The notes: generated from the letters alone by a model not told the origin. A stretch of 64,000 nt of DNA from Paenibacillus thiaminolyticus (GCF_007066085.1 NZ_CP041405.1:4481001-4545000); one strand, 5' to 3'. Counted from the stretch's first letter, positions 27,589-36,219 are shown. Numbers and translations: made by a program.

Positions 27589-27699
27589 GAGACCGATGGA
27601 AGCGTTACCGCTTGCAAGGCGGCCGCTGCGGGCTGCGCGGCACCGACAGACAGACAGGGCGCAGCCGTACCAGGCATGGAGAAGGTGAGGGAGAAAGTG

Positions 27700-28581
27700 A
27701 TGACACGTATAGGAGCGATTGAAGGCGGAGGCACCAAATTTGTCGTCGCCGTCGGCACGCCGGACGGACAGGTAGGAGAGACGGAGACGTTCCCTACGAC
27801 GACGCCGGAAGAGACGATGGACCGTACTGTGCAGTTTTTTAAGGATAAGGGAGTCGACGCTATCGGCTTTGGCTCGTTCGGACCGGTGGATCTGAATCCG
27901 GCGAGCGCCACCTATGGCCATATTGCGAAGACGCCGAAGCCGCATTGGAGCGGGTATGACGTCGTGGGCCATTTGAAGCGCCATATTCATGTTCCGGTCG
28001 GATTCGATACGGACGTGAACGGAGCCGCGCTGGGCGAAGCGACCTACGGGGCGGCAAAGGGGCTGAACAGCTGCCTCTACATTACCGTCGGCACCGGCAT
28101 CGGAGCAGGAGCGGTCGTGGAAGGCAAGCTTGTTCACGGGCTGACTCATCCGGAGATGGGGCATATTTTCGTGAAGCGTCATCCGGAAGATACGTATGCG
28201 GGCAAGTGCCCATACCATCGGGATTGTCTGGAAGGCTTGGCTGCCGGACCGGCGATTGAAGCGCGCTGGGGCGTCAAGGCGTATGAACTGGGCGAAGACC
28301 ACAAGGCTTGGGAGTTCCAGACCTATTATCTGGCTCAGGCGTTGATGAACTATATTTTGACCATGTCCCCGGAAAAAATCATTCTGGGCGGCGGGGTATC
28401 GAAGCAGCTTCATCTGTTCCCGCGCATTCGCGAGGAAGTGAAGCGGCTGCTGAACGGCTATGTGCAGCATCCGGCTGTATTGGATACGGACAGCGGTTAT
28501 ATCGTGCCGCCGGGTCTCGAGGACCGCGCGGGGATTACCGGCGCGCTGGCGTTAGGGATGCAGGCGCTGAAGCAGCAATAA
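27700..28581 (+). CDS. ROK family fructokinase
   Basis: This 293-residue sugar kinase phosphorylates fructose or mannose with ATP. It shows the phosphate-1 motif GAIEGGGTKFVVAVG, GFGSFGPVDLNP, FDTDVNGAALGE with the catalytic Asp, YITVGTGIGAGAV, and a zinc-binding stretch with HPEMGH, CPYH and C. GGTGAGGGAG precedes the ATG at 27700, and an ATG at 27676 is possible. It has its own strong promoter. The type is the GmuE/ScrK-like fructokinase of Bacillus. No sugar genes adjoin it directly. Confidence 0.9.
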   Translation: MTRIGAIEGGGTKFVVAVGTPDGQVGETETFPTTTPEETMDRTVQFFKDKGVDAIGFGSFGPVDLNPASATYGHIAKTPKPHWSGYDVVGHLKRHIHVPVGFDTDVNGAALGEATYGAAKGLNSCLYITVGTGIGAGAVVEGKLVHGLTHPEMGHIFVKRHPEDTYAGKCPYHRDCLEGLAAGPAIEARWGVKAYELGEDHKAWEFQTYYLAQALMNYILTMSPEKIILGGGVSKQLHLFPRIREEVKRLLNGYVQHPAVLDTDSGYIVPPGLEDRAGITGALALGMQALKQQ

Positions 28582-28700
28582 CTGAATCGCCTGAAGAGAG
28601 ATTGTCCGATGGTCGTGCACAATGAGGCGGGCAGACGGGACAGCAGAGTATGATGACGGAAGCAGAGATTAGAAAGGGACAGCAGAGAATGTAGAGAAAG

Positions 28701-28740
28701 TAGAGGAATGTAGAGGAATGTAGAGGAATGTAGAGAAATG
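28701..28740. repeat. 10-bp tandem repeat, 4 units
   Basis: Four units of TAGAGGAATG, the last with one change, preceded by a degenerate fifth. Confidence 0.8.
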
Positions 28741-28782
28741 TAACTGTAGAGGCCGGAAGAGAGCGGCGGATGATGGCTGTTG

Positions 28783-29038
28783 GAGTGAAATGCTGCGTAA
28801 GTGCAGGAATTTACTCCTTTTGAGCCGACATTTTGGTGAATTCCTGCAAAAGTACATTATTTCTGACAACTTTTGCTTTCTCTCTCTTTTTTATGCTGGA
28901 ATTGATGCGTTTCTGCAGGAATCCCTGTAACGACGCAAACGTCATACGGGAAAACTGCATTTTTACAGTTTTCCGGCAAGCCGAGCTTTAACAATCAGGG
29001 GGTGTCTCACGGTAGCGAAACTACTTATGGGACAGCCC
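28783..29038 (+). repeat. dispersed hairpin repeat, copy B, uninterrupted
   Basis: This is the intact 256-base reference copy. It contains two facing modules, AATTCCTGCAAAAGTACAT and, inverted, TTGATGCGTTTCTGCAGGAA. Then come CCTGTAACG, ACGTCATA, a perfect hairpin GGAAAACTG/CAGTTTTCC, and an end GTGTCTC to GGGACAGCCCC. There is no coding potential. With copies A and C it defines a family seen only in intergenic DNA. Confidence 0.75.
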
Positions 29039-29114
29039 CTTGGTGCGTTTGGGGCGGTTCGGCAACTTCCGGAGGCGTGGGACCTTGAGTGGAACCTTAA
29101 GTGGAACCTATATC

Positions 29115-29255
29115 GGGACCTAGAGCGGGGACCTAGAGCGGGGACCTAGAGCGGGGACCTAGAGCGGGGACCTAGAGCGGGACTTTGAGCGGGACTTTGA
29201 GCGGGACTTTGAGCAGGAACTTGAGCAGGAGCTTGAACAGGAGCTTGAGCGGGCC
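29115..29255. repeat. 12-13-bp tandem repeats
   Basis: Five 13-base units GGGACCTAGAGCG starting at 29115 are followed by six 12-base units of the type GGACTTTGAGCG that decay into AGGAGCTTGAGC. Frames through it encode only low-complexity Ser/Lys/Arg strings and have no ribosome binding site. Confidence 0.85.
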
Positions 29256-29299
29256 AATATGCTGGCAAAATAGGCAAGGCGTCTCTTCACTAAGGCGGG

Positions 29300-29420
29300 G
29301 GCGCAGGCAAGGCATAGGCGCGGGCGTGGACACGAGCGTGGGCACGGCATAGGCATAGGCCCGGGCGTGGGCACGCCATAGGCACGGGCGCGGGCAACGG
29401 GCACGGGCACGGGAAACCGG
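29300..29420. repeat. low-complexity GGGCGTGGGCACGG repeat tract
   Basis: Irregular alternation of GGCATAGGC, GGGCGTGGGCACG and GGGCACGGGCACGG. Nothing coding is seen from 28582 to 29620. Confidence 0.65.
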
Positions 29421-29457
29421 CTTCGCTTCGTTCAGCCCGAAGAGAATACATGGCACA

Positions 29458-29490
29458 ACCACCGTTGGAGATATCTCCAGCGGTGGTTTT
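29458..29490 (+). terminator. intrinsic terminator
   Basis: ACCACCGTTGGAG/CTCCAGCGGTGGT with loop ATAT and a TTTTTCT tail. It isolates the following promoter from upstream transcription. Confidence 0.75.
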
Positions 29491-29530
29491 TCTGTATAGT
29501 AATTATTTTTACGCTAAGAGGAAATACTTA

Positions 29531-29596
29531 TTGACTTATGAAGTAATTATGATTACTCTATGAAGTAACAAGACGGCAACATCTCTTTGCCGTCTT
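29531..29596 (+). promoter_or_regulatory. promoter, palindromic operator and leader hairpin of the formamidase operon
   Basis: TTGACT at 29531-29536 can be a -35. A perfect palindrome AGTAAT-TATG-ATTACT at 29542-29557 lies between it and a weak -10 (TACTCT). The direct repeat TATGAAGTAA occurs at 29537 and 29559, exactly 22 bases apart. In the leader, AAGACGGCAA/TTGCCGTCTT (29570-29596) forms a perfect 10-bp hairpin. Confidence 0.5.
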
Positions 29597-29620
29597 GCAC
29601 GACGGGCTGAGGAGGATTCT

Positions 29621-30577
29621 ATGCCGAAGATTCATGAATTGAACCCGGATGCAGACACGCTTCACGGCTTTTTTAGCAAAGATTTGGAGCCGGCGCTTAC
29701 GATCGATTCCGGGGATACGGTTGTGTTCCGCACGTTGGACGCCGGATGGGGCTTGGAGAGGCGGGCCGCGCCGGGGGAGCCGAGGAAGAAGTTCACGGAG
29801 CGCAAGCCGAGCCGCCAGTGCCCGCACTTCGGACATGCGCTGGTGGGACCGGTATATATCCGTGGAGCCCGGCCGGGGCAGACGCTGGAGATGAAGCTCC
29901 ATGAGATCGTACCTGGCTCATGGGGATGGACATCGGCGGGAGGCTTCCCGAGCTACTGGAATGAAAAGCTGGGGATGACCGGAGTGCCAGAGATTACCCT
30001 TGATTTTGCATTGGACGCCGACCGGATGGTGGGGCGAAGCCAGTTCGGCAATTTCGACTATGCTGTCGGTCTGAAGCCGTTCATGGGCGTCATGGGCATG
30101 CCGCCGCCGGAGCCGGGCCAGCATACGACCTTCGTGCCCCGGCCCTTCGGGGGAAATATCGACTGCAAAGAACTGCAGGCCGGCAGCACGCTGTATTTGC
30201 CAATCCCGGTGGAAGGAGGGCTGTTCTCTATCGGAGACGGACATGCGGTGCAAGGCGATGGCGAAGTGGCCGGCCCAGCGCTGGAGTGCCCGATGGAGAG
30301 AGTGAGCTGCACGTTCACGGTAAGGGACGACCTGCCGCTGGCGATGCCGAGGGCCAAGACCGCCAGAGGGTGGCTGACAATGGGATTTCATGAAGATCTG
30401 GAGGAAGCGATGTGGATGGCCCTGCAAGGCATGCTCGACTGGATGTCATCGCTCTATGGGCTGTCGCGTACAGAAGCGTATGCTTACGCCTCTTTGGCCG
30501 TCGATCTCCGGATTACGCAGATCGTGAATTCAGTCAAAGGCGTCCATGCGCTGCTTCCGTACGATGCACTGCGGTAA
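29621..30577 (+). CDS. acetamidase/formamidase family protein
   Basis: This 318-residue FmdA/AmdA-family amidohydrolase hydrolyses formamide or short amides to ammonia and the acid. Family segments are VGPVYIRGARPGQTLEM, the PRPFGGNIDCKEL stretch, LYLPIPVEGGLFSIGDGHA, GDGEVAGPALECPM and YASLAVDLRITQIVN. The fold binds a metal through the conserved His/Asp residues of these segments. GAGGAGG precedes the ATG. It is the first gene of a likely operon with the hydrolase and HTH genes that follow, under the operator at 29542. Confidence 0.9.
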   Translation: MPKIHELNPDADTLHGFFSKDLEPALTIDSGDTVVFRTLDAGWGLERRAAPGEPRKKFTERKPSRQCPHFGHALVGPVYIRGARPGQTLEMKLHEIVPGSWGWTSAGGFPSYWNEKLGMTGVPEITLDFALDADRMVGRSQFGNFDYAVGLKPFMGVMGMPPPEPGQHTTFVPRPFGGNIDCKELQAGSTLYLPIPVEGGLFSIGDGHAVQGDGEVAGPALECPMERVSCTFTVRDDLPLAMPRAKTARGWLTMGFHEDLEEAMWMALQGMLDWMSSLYGLSRTEAYAYASLAVDLRITQIVNSVKGVHALLPYDALR

Positions 30578-30633
30578 GCCCAATAAAGCCTATATCGCCG
30601 GGTGAGGAGTCCCGGCACAGGGAGGATGTTACA

Positions 30634-31399
30634 ATGAACGTGGAGGAACATGATGTGAACAACCGGGGCGTGAACATTCACGTCATGGAAGCGAACCGCG
30701 GGGCGAAGGGCGGGTGGCCGCTCGTCATCATTCCCGGATTAGCGGAAGCGGCGGAGGATTATCGGGAGGTCGTGGAGAAGCTATATCCAAGACATTGCGT
30801 GGTCATTACGCTAACGGGGACGAGGCCGCAGCGATGCCCTGGCAAGCGGGTATACGCTGGAGCATCATATTAGCGATATCGAGGCCGCCATCGAAGAGGT
30901 GGAGCTGTCGCGGTTCGTCCTTATGGGCTTCTCCAGAGGGGTGGCCTATGCCCTTGGGTATGCGCTACAGCATCCGGATAGAATCGAGGGGTTGATTGTC
31001 GGGGATTACCCGGCGGTCCATACGCAATTGAAGCCGGGCTGGGTCGAGTTCTTCTCCTCGCTTCCGCCTTGGCGGGGCAAGCCGCTGTCCGAGCGAATGA
31101 GCACCGCGGCGCTGCATGCCCTGCAGCAGGAGTCTGACCCGGTCATGCTGTGGGACCGATTGCCGTTGCTCCATTGCCCCGCTTTGATCATTCGTGGCGG
31201 AACGCAAGGCGCCGCCTTGTCGGCGGAGGCAGCCGAGCAATACCGGGAGAAGCTGCCGGAAGCCGAGATCGTCGTCTTCGAGGAGAGCGATCATCATATT
31301 TTCGAGCCGGATACGAATGTATTCATTCAGGCAGCCGAGCGCTTCATGAGCGGTCTTCGGCCAGACATTAACGATAAGAAGGGTGTAAATATTGGATAA
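30634..31399 (+). pseudogene. alpha/beta hydrolase with a single-base frameshift
   Basis: The start (ATG 30634, GGGAGG upstream) gives an oxyanion-loop region VIIPGLAEAAEDYREVV. The frame then runs out after VVITL, but from about 30815 another frame continues as GRGRSDALASGYTLEHHIS to the stop at 31399. One extra A at 30813-30814 explains the shift: removing it restores LRGRGRSD. The nucleophile elbow is MGFSRGVAYALG, and a late His lies in ESDHHIFEPD. Without the shift the product would have about 255 residues, a typical hydrolase. It could be a true mutation or a base-calling error in a short run. Confidence 0.75.
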
Positions 31400-32441
31400 T
31401 CTGAAGCTGAACGTATCATTGCTGAGACAGCGGGTTCCGAATCTGACGAGTGCCGCCCGGACGGTTGGATTGCGGCCGGCTACGGTCTCCAATCTATGCA
31501 CGGGGAAAATTCCCGTCGGACGGGCGGAGGTCCGGACGATCGCGGCACTCGCCGAGCTGGCGAAATGCAGTCTGGATGAGTTGATCTTGCGCGGGGAGGC
31601 GGTGGACATGATCGAGACGCGCATCAAGCCCCTCGACTTGTTCGCCCCGCTGGCCAAGGGCGGGACCGTCGGCTTGGTGGCCCGCCCGGGGATGGGGCAG
31701 CTCGTTCTGTTGGGCGAGCTGTTCCACAACCTGGGGAAGGAAGGATACGGTACGATCCTGCTCAAGCCGGAGGGAGAGTATCCCGAGCTGAACGACCTGC
31801 TGGACGGCGTCGATCAGGTGACCTGCTCGATCGAGGAGACGTATCAGCGGATGGCCGATGCCGGACCGGAGCGGGAGATCGTGTTCGCCGCGGACCGGGA
31901 GCATGTGCTGACAGGCGGCATCTATGATTTGCAGGAACGGCTGCTGCAAGCGGGGATTACTGGGGTCACGACATTTCTGGTCGACCTGAAGGGGCTTGCC
32001 GTCGATGAGGATCTCCCGTACGGTCCGTTGGAGACGCTGTGGTATTTCGATGCCGACCTCACGGCCAGACAGAAGTTCCCGGCGGTGAATCCGCTCTACT
32101 CGACCTCCTCCATTCTGGAGGGGGTGCATCTCGACCAGAACCATCTTGCCGTACAGCAGCGGGCCCAGAAGCTGCTGCGGCGCTACCGGGAGCTGCGCTC
32201 CCTTGTGCAGGTGAAGGGCCTGAACGGCATCCCGGGCTCGGAGCGCCATACTTATGACCGGGGGGAGCGGCTGGAAGCCTATCTCACCCAGCCGTTCCAT
32301 GTCGCCGAAGCCTATACGGGCCGGCCTGGCGCGGAGGTCGGCCTGCATGACATGCTCCAGGACGTACAAGCGATTGTGAACGGAAGCGCGGATTATCTGC
32401 CTGTCGAGAGTCTGCTGTATATTGGCCGGCTTCCGTCTTAA
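31392..32441 (+). CDS. HTH domain fused to a degenerate F1-ATPase beta-subunit-like domain
   Basis: This protein has 349 residues. Residues 1-70 look like a helix-turn-helix of the Cro/XRE type (LTSAARTVGLRPATVSNLC). From about residue 72 the sequence follows the catalytic beta subunit of F-type ATP synthase: IKPLDLFAPLAKGGTVGL, a degraded P-loop ARPGMGQL at 98-105 (the Lys and Thr are replaced), KPEGEYPELNDL where GERTREGNDL is normal, and YDLQERL. Later come FPAVNPLYSTSSILEG, LLRRYRELRSLVQVKG and LTQPFHVAEAYTGRPG. About 90 residues with Walker B are missing. ATP hydrolysis is therefore unlikely. The TTG start overlaps the hydrolase stop, so translation is probably coupled. A ligand- or nucleotide-sensing regulator is inferred. 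Confidence 0.75.
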   Translation: MDNLKLNVSLLRQRVPNLTSAARTVGLRPATVSNLCTGKIPVGRAEVRTIAALAELAKCSLDELILRGEAVDMIETRIKPLDLFAPLAKGGTVGLVARPGMGQLVLLGELFHNLGKEGYGTILLKPEGEYPELNDLLDGVDQVTCSIEETYQRMADAGPEREIVFAADREHVLTGGIYDLQERLLQAGITGVTTFLVDLKGLAVDEDLPYGPLETLWYFDADLTARQKFPAVNPLYSTSSILEGVHLDQNHLAVQQRAQKLLRRYRELRSLVQVKGLNGIPGSERHTYDRGERLEAYLTQPFHVAEAYTGRPGAEVGLHDMLQDVQAIVNGSADYLPVESLLYIGRLPS

Positions 32442-32506
32442 GGGGAGGATTCATTCCATACCGAAGTTCATACCGAAGTTCATATTGAAGCTAATAACGA
32501 AGAGAG

Positions 32507-32525
32507 ACCCGGCCTGGCGGCCGGG
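32507..32525 (+). terminator. hairpin after the HTH/F1-beta-like gene
   Basis: ACCCGGCC/GGCCGGGT with a 3-base loop. There is no clear T run. Two copies of TACCGAAGTTCA precede it at about 32459-32482. Confidence 0.45.
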
Positions 32526-32617
32526 TTGTCGTGCGGTGACGGGCGTCTGCGGCGAGACGCCTGAGGAGAACGGACAAGCGGAAGCGCTTGTCCGTTCGGC
32601 ATGAGTGGCTGCCGTCC

Positions 32618-33631
32618 TTACTTCCGTGGCGGAGCCGTCGAGTCGCGTACGATGATCCGGGTCGGCAGAAGCAGCTCAATGAACGGCTCATCCTTATGTT
32701 CCATGCGCCAGAACAGCTGCTCGACGGCTTTGCGGCCGAACAGATTCAAATCGATGGCCATCGTGGTCGTCATTGGCGTTGCCAAGCGGGACAACTGCCC
32801 GTTATCGAAGCTGCATACCGCTATGTCGTCCGGCACCTGGAACCCAAGCTGATGCAGCGTGGAATTGACAAGGAAGCCAAGCCCGTCATTCACGCAGAAC
32901 CAGGCTGTCGGTTGTTCGCTCATCGCTTTCATCGTCTTCATGACATAATCCGCCTGTTCTACCGCATTGGTCACGATCCATTCCGGGCGGGCCTCGAGCC
33001 CCATATCGCGCAGAGCGAGCCGGAATCCTTCCAGCCGCTCATAATAGCTCGGCGAGAAATCAATATTGCCGATATATCCGATGCTGCGGTGCCCCAAATC
33101 GTTCAGATGCTGAACGGCCTCATACGCACTGAAGCGATTGTTCGTCAAGATGCAATCGGCATGAATGGCCGGATGATGGTGGTCAATGAGCACGGTCGGT
33201 ATTCCGGTGCCGATAACGGCATTCGTGAAGGCCGTACTCAAGTGGGACAGAATCAGAATCCCGTCCACGTCTTGATTCTCCAAGAAAGAGGGCAAGGCCA
33301 GCTCAAGCTCCGATTCCTTGTTGATGGATTGGATGAGCAGGTGTTTGCCGCGTCTTCTCGTTTCTTGCTCCACACTTAAATAAATTTCCCCGAAAAAGCT
33401 TTTTTGCGCGAACGCGAAATCTGAAGCGATCAAGGCGATGTTCCCGGATTGCTCGGATACTTTCTTTTTCCGTGCAGAGGGATAGGTATATCCCATTTGC
33501 TTCGCTGTCTCGAGGACAAGCCGGCGCGTCTCTTCGCTTACTCCGTCCTTGCCCGAGAGAGCTTGCGATACGGAGTTTTTGGAAATATGAAGCCGATCCG
33601 CAATATCCTGCATTGTCACTTTTGCTTTCAT
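32618..33631 (-). CDS. LacI family transcriptional regulator of the mannoside operon
   Basis: This 337-residue repressor has a LacI-type helix-turn-helix MQDIADRLHISKNSVSQALS and hinge region KQMGYTYPSA, followed by a periplasmic-binding-protein-like sensor domain with VDGILILSHL, DLGHRSIGYIGNIDF, WFCVNDGLGF and IAVCSFDNGQLSRLATP. GAAAGGAGGTG precedes the ATG at 33631. It is transcribed away from the sugar-uptake operon and most likely represses it through the two TAACGTTA palindromes in the shared control region. The inducer is probably a beta-mannoside or manno-oligosaccharide. Confidence 0.9.
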   Translation of the reverse strand: MKAKVTMQDIADRLHISKNSVSQALSGKDGVSEETRRLVLETAKQMGYTYPSARKKKVSEQSGNIALIASDFAFAQKSFFGEIYLSVEQETRRRGKHLLIQSINKESELELALPSFLENQDVDGILILSHLSTAFTNAVIGTGIPTVLIDHHHPAIHADCILTNNRFSAYEAVQHLNDLGHRSIGYIGNIDFSPSYYERLEGFRLALRDMGLEARPEWIVTNAVEQADYVMKTMKAMSEQPTAWFCVNDGLGFLVNSTLHQLGFQVPDDIAVCSFDNGQLSRLATPMTTTMAIDLNLFGRKAVEQLFWRMEHKDEPFIELLLPTRIIVRDSTAPPRK

Positions 33632-33806
33632 CAGCGACCAACACCTCCTTTCAAGCTTGTATACTTCCGTAGGGATATTTTTAGAATAAAAACCAGTTGA
33701 ACATTGCATAATAACCAGTGCGAAAATCTTCTTCCGCAGCGCAATCGGTTTCTATAGTAATTATGCCAGAAATGAAAGAATTACAAAACAACATTACAAA
33801 ACAATA

Positions 33807-33968
33807 ATAACGTTACTTGAAGAGATAGTAAAGACAATTACATATTTATCGAAAAATGTCGAAGTATCTGTTTTATCGAAAAAAACGGATTGACAATCGA
33901 TAATATTTGATTAATAATGTGATTACAAACGCTTTCAGTGCGTTTAGTCATTTTAATTGTAACGTTAC
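33807..33968 (+). promoter_or_regulatory. control region of the mannoside operon: promoter, cre, two operators
   Basis: The promoter is TTGACA (33890-33895), 17 bases, AATAAT (33913-33918), with a start near 33925. A cre-like site TACAAACGCTTTCA at 33924-33937 covers the start, as expected for CcpA repression. Two palindromes, ATAACGTTACT at 33807 and GTAACGTTACT at 33959, sit on either side and are likely LacI-type operators. The rest of 33632-34024 is AT-rich and holds no gene. Confidence 0.65.
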
Positions 33969-34024
33969 TGATGTATATTGTCATCTTGAGGTTGAGTCAT
34001 GTCATTAGGAGGAGGTCTTTTTCC

Positions 34025-35338
34025 ATGAAAAAGAAACTGTCAATTCTGCTCATTCTTACGATGGTCTTCTCGGTCTTGGCTGCTTGCAGCAAAGGGGAAG
34101 CGCCGAAGGAGTCGGCAGACGGGGTAATTACCATCGATTTTTGGGCGGCACCGAACCCGCCGCAGCAAGCGTATTGGATGGAAATGGCGAAGGAATATGA
34201 GGCGGTCAATCCGAATGTCAAGATCAATGTGAGCGCGATCAAGGAATCGCCAAGCTCGGAGGCGAGCATCCAGGCTGCTATCGCCGGCGGCAGCGCTCCG
34301 GCCATCTCGGAAAATATCAACCGCGGCTTCGCCGCGCAGTTGGCCAGAAGCCAGGCGCTTGTTCCGCTGAACACGCTGCCGCAATTCAACGATATCGTAT
34401 CGGGCCGCAATATGAGCAATACGCTCGAGCCGTGGGAGTTCGCTGACGGCAATCAATACGTGCTGCCGATTTACTCCAACCCGATGCTCTTCGGCTGGCG
34501 TCTCGACATCTTGAAGGAGCTTGGGTATAACGAGCCGCCGAAGACATACAGCGAAGTGCTGGATGTCGCCAAAAAGCTGAAAGAGAAATATCCGGACAAG
34601 TACGTGTGGGGCAAGGGCGCCGATCTGGTTGATCCTACGGCATGGAAGCGCTGGTTCGACTTCTTCATGCTGTATAATGCCGCATCGGACGGCAACAAAT
34701 TTATTGAGGGCGACCAGTTCGTCGGAGATGAGGCTGCCGGCGTGAAGATGCTGGAGTTCGTCGACAACCTGCGCAAGGAAAAGGCGATTTTGGCGAAAAA
34801 CGTAACCGATCCGTTCGAGTCGGGCATCGGCATCTTTACGGATCTTGGCCCATGGACGTTCAACTACTGGGCTGAGAAGTTCCCGGAAATGAAATACAAC
34901 GAGACATACACGCTGTCCCTTCCTCCGGTTCCGGACGGCATGAATCCGGACGAAGCGAAGACGTTCTCCGACGCGAAAGGTCTCGTTATTTTCTCCAGCG
35001 TGCCGAAGGAGCAGCAGGAGGCGGCCGCCGAGTTCATCAAGTGGGTCTACTCCGATGCGAAGAACGATGCGAAGTGGTTCGAGAAGACGAATCTGCCGCC
35101 GGCGCGCGACGATCTGGCAGAGCTTCCGGAATTCAAAGCGATAATCGAACAATCTCCTGAGCTTGAGCTGTACGCCAAGTCTGTGCCGCTTGGCATTCCT
35201 GCCATCGACAATGCCCGCTACAATGAGCTCCAGACGCTGATTGGCCAGGAGGCATTCAACAAAGTGGTCCTCGGCGAGATTGATCCGAAGACCGGATGGG
35301 ACAACATGAAGAAGGCGATTGAAGGGGAACTTCAATAA
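34025..35338 (+). CDS. sugar ABC transporter substrate-binding lipoprotein
   Basis: This 437-residue CUT1-type binding protein has the signal peptide ILLILTMVFSVLAAC with a lipobox Cys. The mature part shows ITIDFWAAPNPPQQAYWMEM, AGGSAPAISENINRGFAAQL, DKYVWGKGADLVDPTAWKRW and FSDAKGLVIFSSVP. It captures an oligosaccharide, probably a beta-mannoside given the neighbours, and presents it to the two permeases. TAGGAGGAGG precedes the ATG at 34025. First gene of the operon. Its stop overlaps the start of the next gene (TAATG). No ATPase gene is in the operon, so a shared MsmX-type ATPase is expected. Confidence 0.92.
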   Translation: MKKKLSILLILTMVFSVLAACSKGEAPKESADGVITIDFWAAPNPPQQAYWMEMAKEYEAVNPNVKINVSAIKESPSSEASIQAAIAGGSAPAISENINRGFAAQLARSQALVPLNTLPQFNDIVSGRNMSNTLEPWEFADGNQYVLPIYSNPMLFGWRLDILKELGYNEPPKTYSEVLDVAKKLKEKYPDKYVWGKGADLVDPTAWKRWFDFFMLYNAASDGNKFIEGDQFVGDEAAGVKMLEFVDNLRKEKAILAKNVTDPFESGIGIFTDLGPWTFNYWAEKFPEMKYNETYTLSLPPVPDGMNPDEAKTFSDAKGLVIFSSVPKEQQEAAAEFIKWVYSDAKNDAKWFEKTNLPPARDDLAELPEFKAIIEQSPELELYAKSVPLGIPAIDNARYNELQTLIGQEAFNKVVLGEIDPKTGWDNMKKAIEGELQ

Positions 35339-36219
35339 TGATCGATAAGAATAACAATCGGTTGGGCTGGTTATTCACCAGTCCCTACCTCATTTATGGG
35401 CTTGTATTCTTTTTGGGTCCGTTACTATGGTCGTTCTATCTGTCCTTCACGAACTGGGACTTGATTGCGCCGACTTATGACTTCGTCGGGTTCAAGAACT
35501 TCATCAAGGCGCTGTCAACGCCAGGGGTGCAATCGGCCTTTTGGGTCACTTACAAATTCATGATCGTGTTCGTGCCGCTTGTCACGGTCATGTCGCTCGG
35601 CGTCGCCGTGGTTGTGCAGGGGCTTCCGAAGCTGCGCAGCTTGTATCTGATCGGCTTTTTCCTGCCGTATCTGTCGTCCGGCGTCGTCGCTTCGCTCATC
35701 GTGAAGGGCTTTTTGTCCTATAACAGCCCGGTGAACATTTTCCTGCGCGATGCATTCGGGCTCGATATTAACTGGCTCGGTTCGCCGTTGTCGGCGCTCT
35801 TCGTCGTAGGGCTTATTCTCGCATGGAAGTTTACCGGTTATTATGCGCTCATTTTGACGTCGGGACTGGAAAGCATTGATAAGGAAGTATATGAAGCAGC
35901 GGCGATTGACGGCGTTACGGATCGTCAGCGCTTCTGGAAGATCACGCTTCCCCTGCTGTATCCCGCGCTGTATACGACCTTGATTCTCTCGTTCGGCGTC
36001 ACATTCGGCATCTTCACGGAAGTATACCAATTGACGGGCGGAGGTCCGAACTTCGCGACGAACACATGGCAGATGGAGATTTACAATCAGGCCTTCAAAA
36101 ACTTGCAGGCCGGCTATGCCTCGGCTGTAGCCATTTTGGCGTCCGTCGTTACGTTCATCTCGATCTTCGTCATCAAAAAACTGCTGGAAATGTGGGGGAA
36201 ACGAAATGGTTGGGTCTAA
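35338..36219 (+). CDS. sugar ABC transporter permease (MalF-like)
   Basis: This 293-residue inner-membrane protein has about six hydrophobic helices and the EAA loop VYEAAAIDGVTDRQRFWKIT that contacts the ATPase. The first helix includes LIYGLVFFLGPLLWSFYLSF. The ATG overlaps the binding-protein stop, and the gene overlaps the next permease by 14 bases, signs of tight operon coupling. It forms half of the CUT1 importer channel. Confidence 0.93.
   Translation: MIDKNNNRLGWLFTSPYLIYGLVFFLGPLLWSFYLSFTNWDLIAPTYDFVGFKNFIKALSTPGVQSAFWVTYKFMIVFVPLVTVMSLGVAVVVQGLPKLRSLYLIGFFLPYLSSGVVASLIVKGFLSYNSPVNIFLRDAFGLDINWLGSPLSALFVVGLILAWKFTGYYALILTSGLESIDKEVYEAAAIDGVTDRQRFWKITLPLLYPALYTTLILSFGVTFGIFTEVYQLTGGGPNFATNTWQMEIYNQAFKNLQAGYASAVAILASVVTFISIFVIKKLLEMWGKRNGWV

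Noticed and set aside
34040..35335. A 431-codon minus-strand frame opposite the sugar-binding lipoprotein
   Set aside because: The plus-strand gene has a signal peptide, lipobox and family motifs. The minus frame has none.
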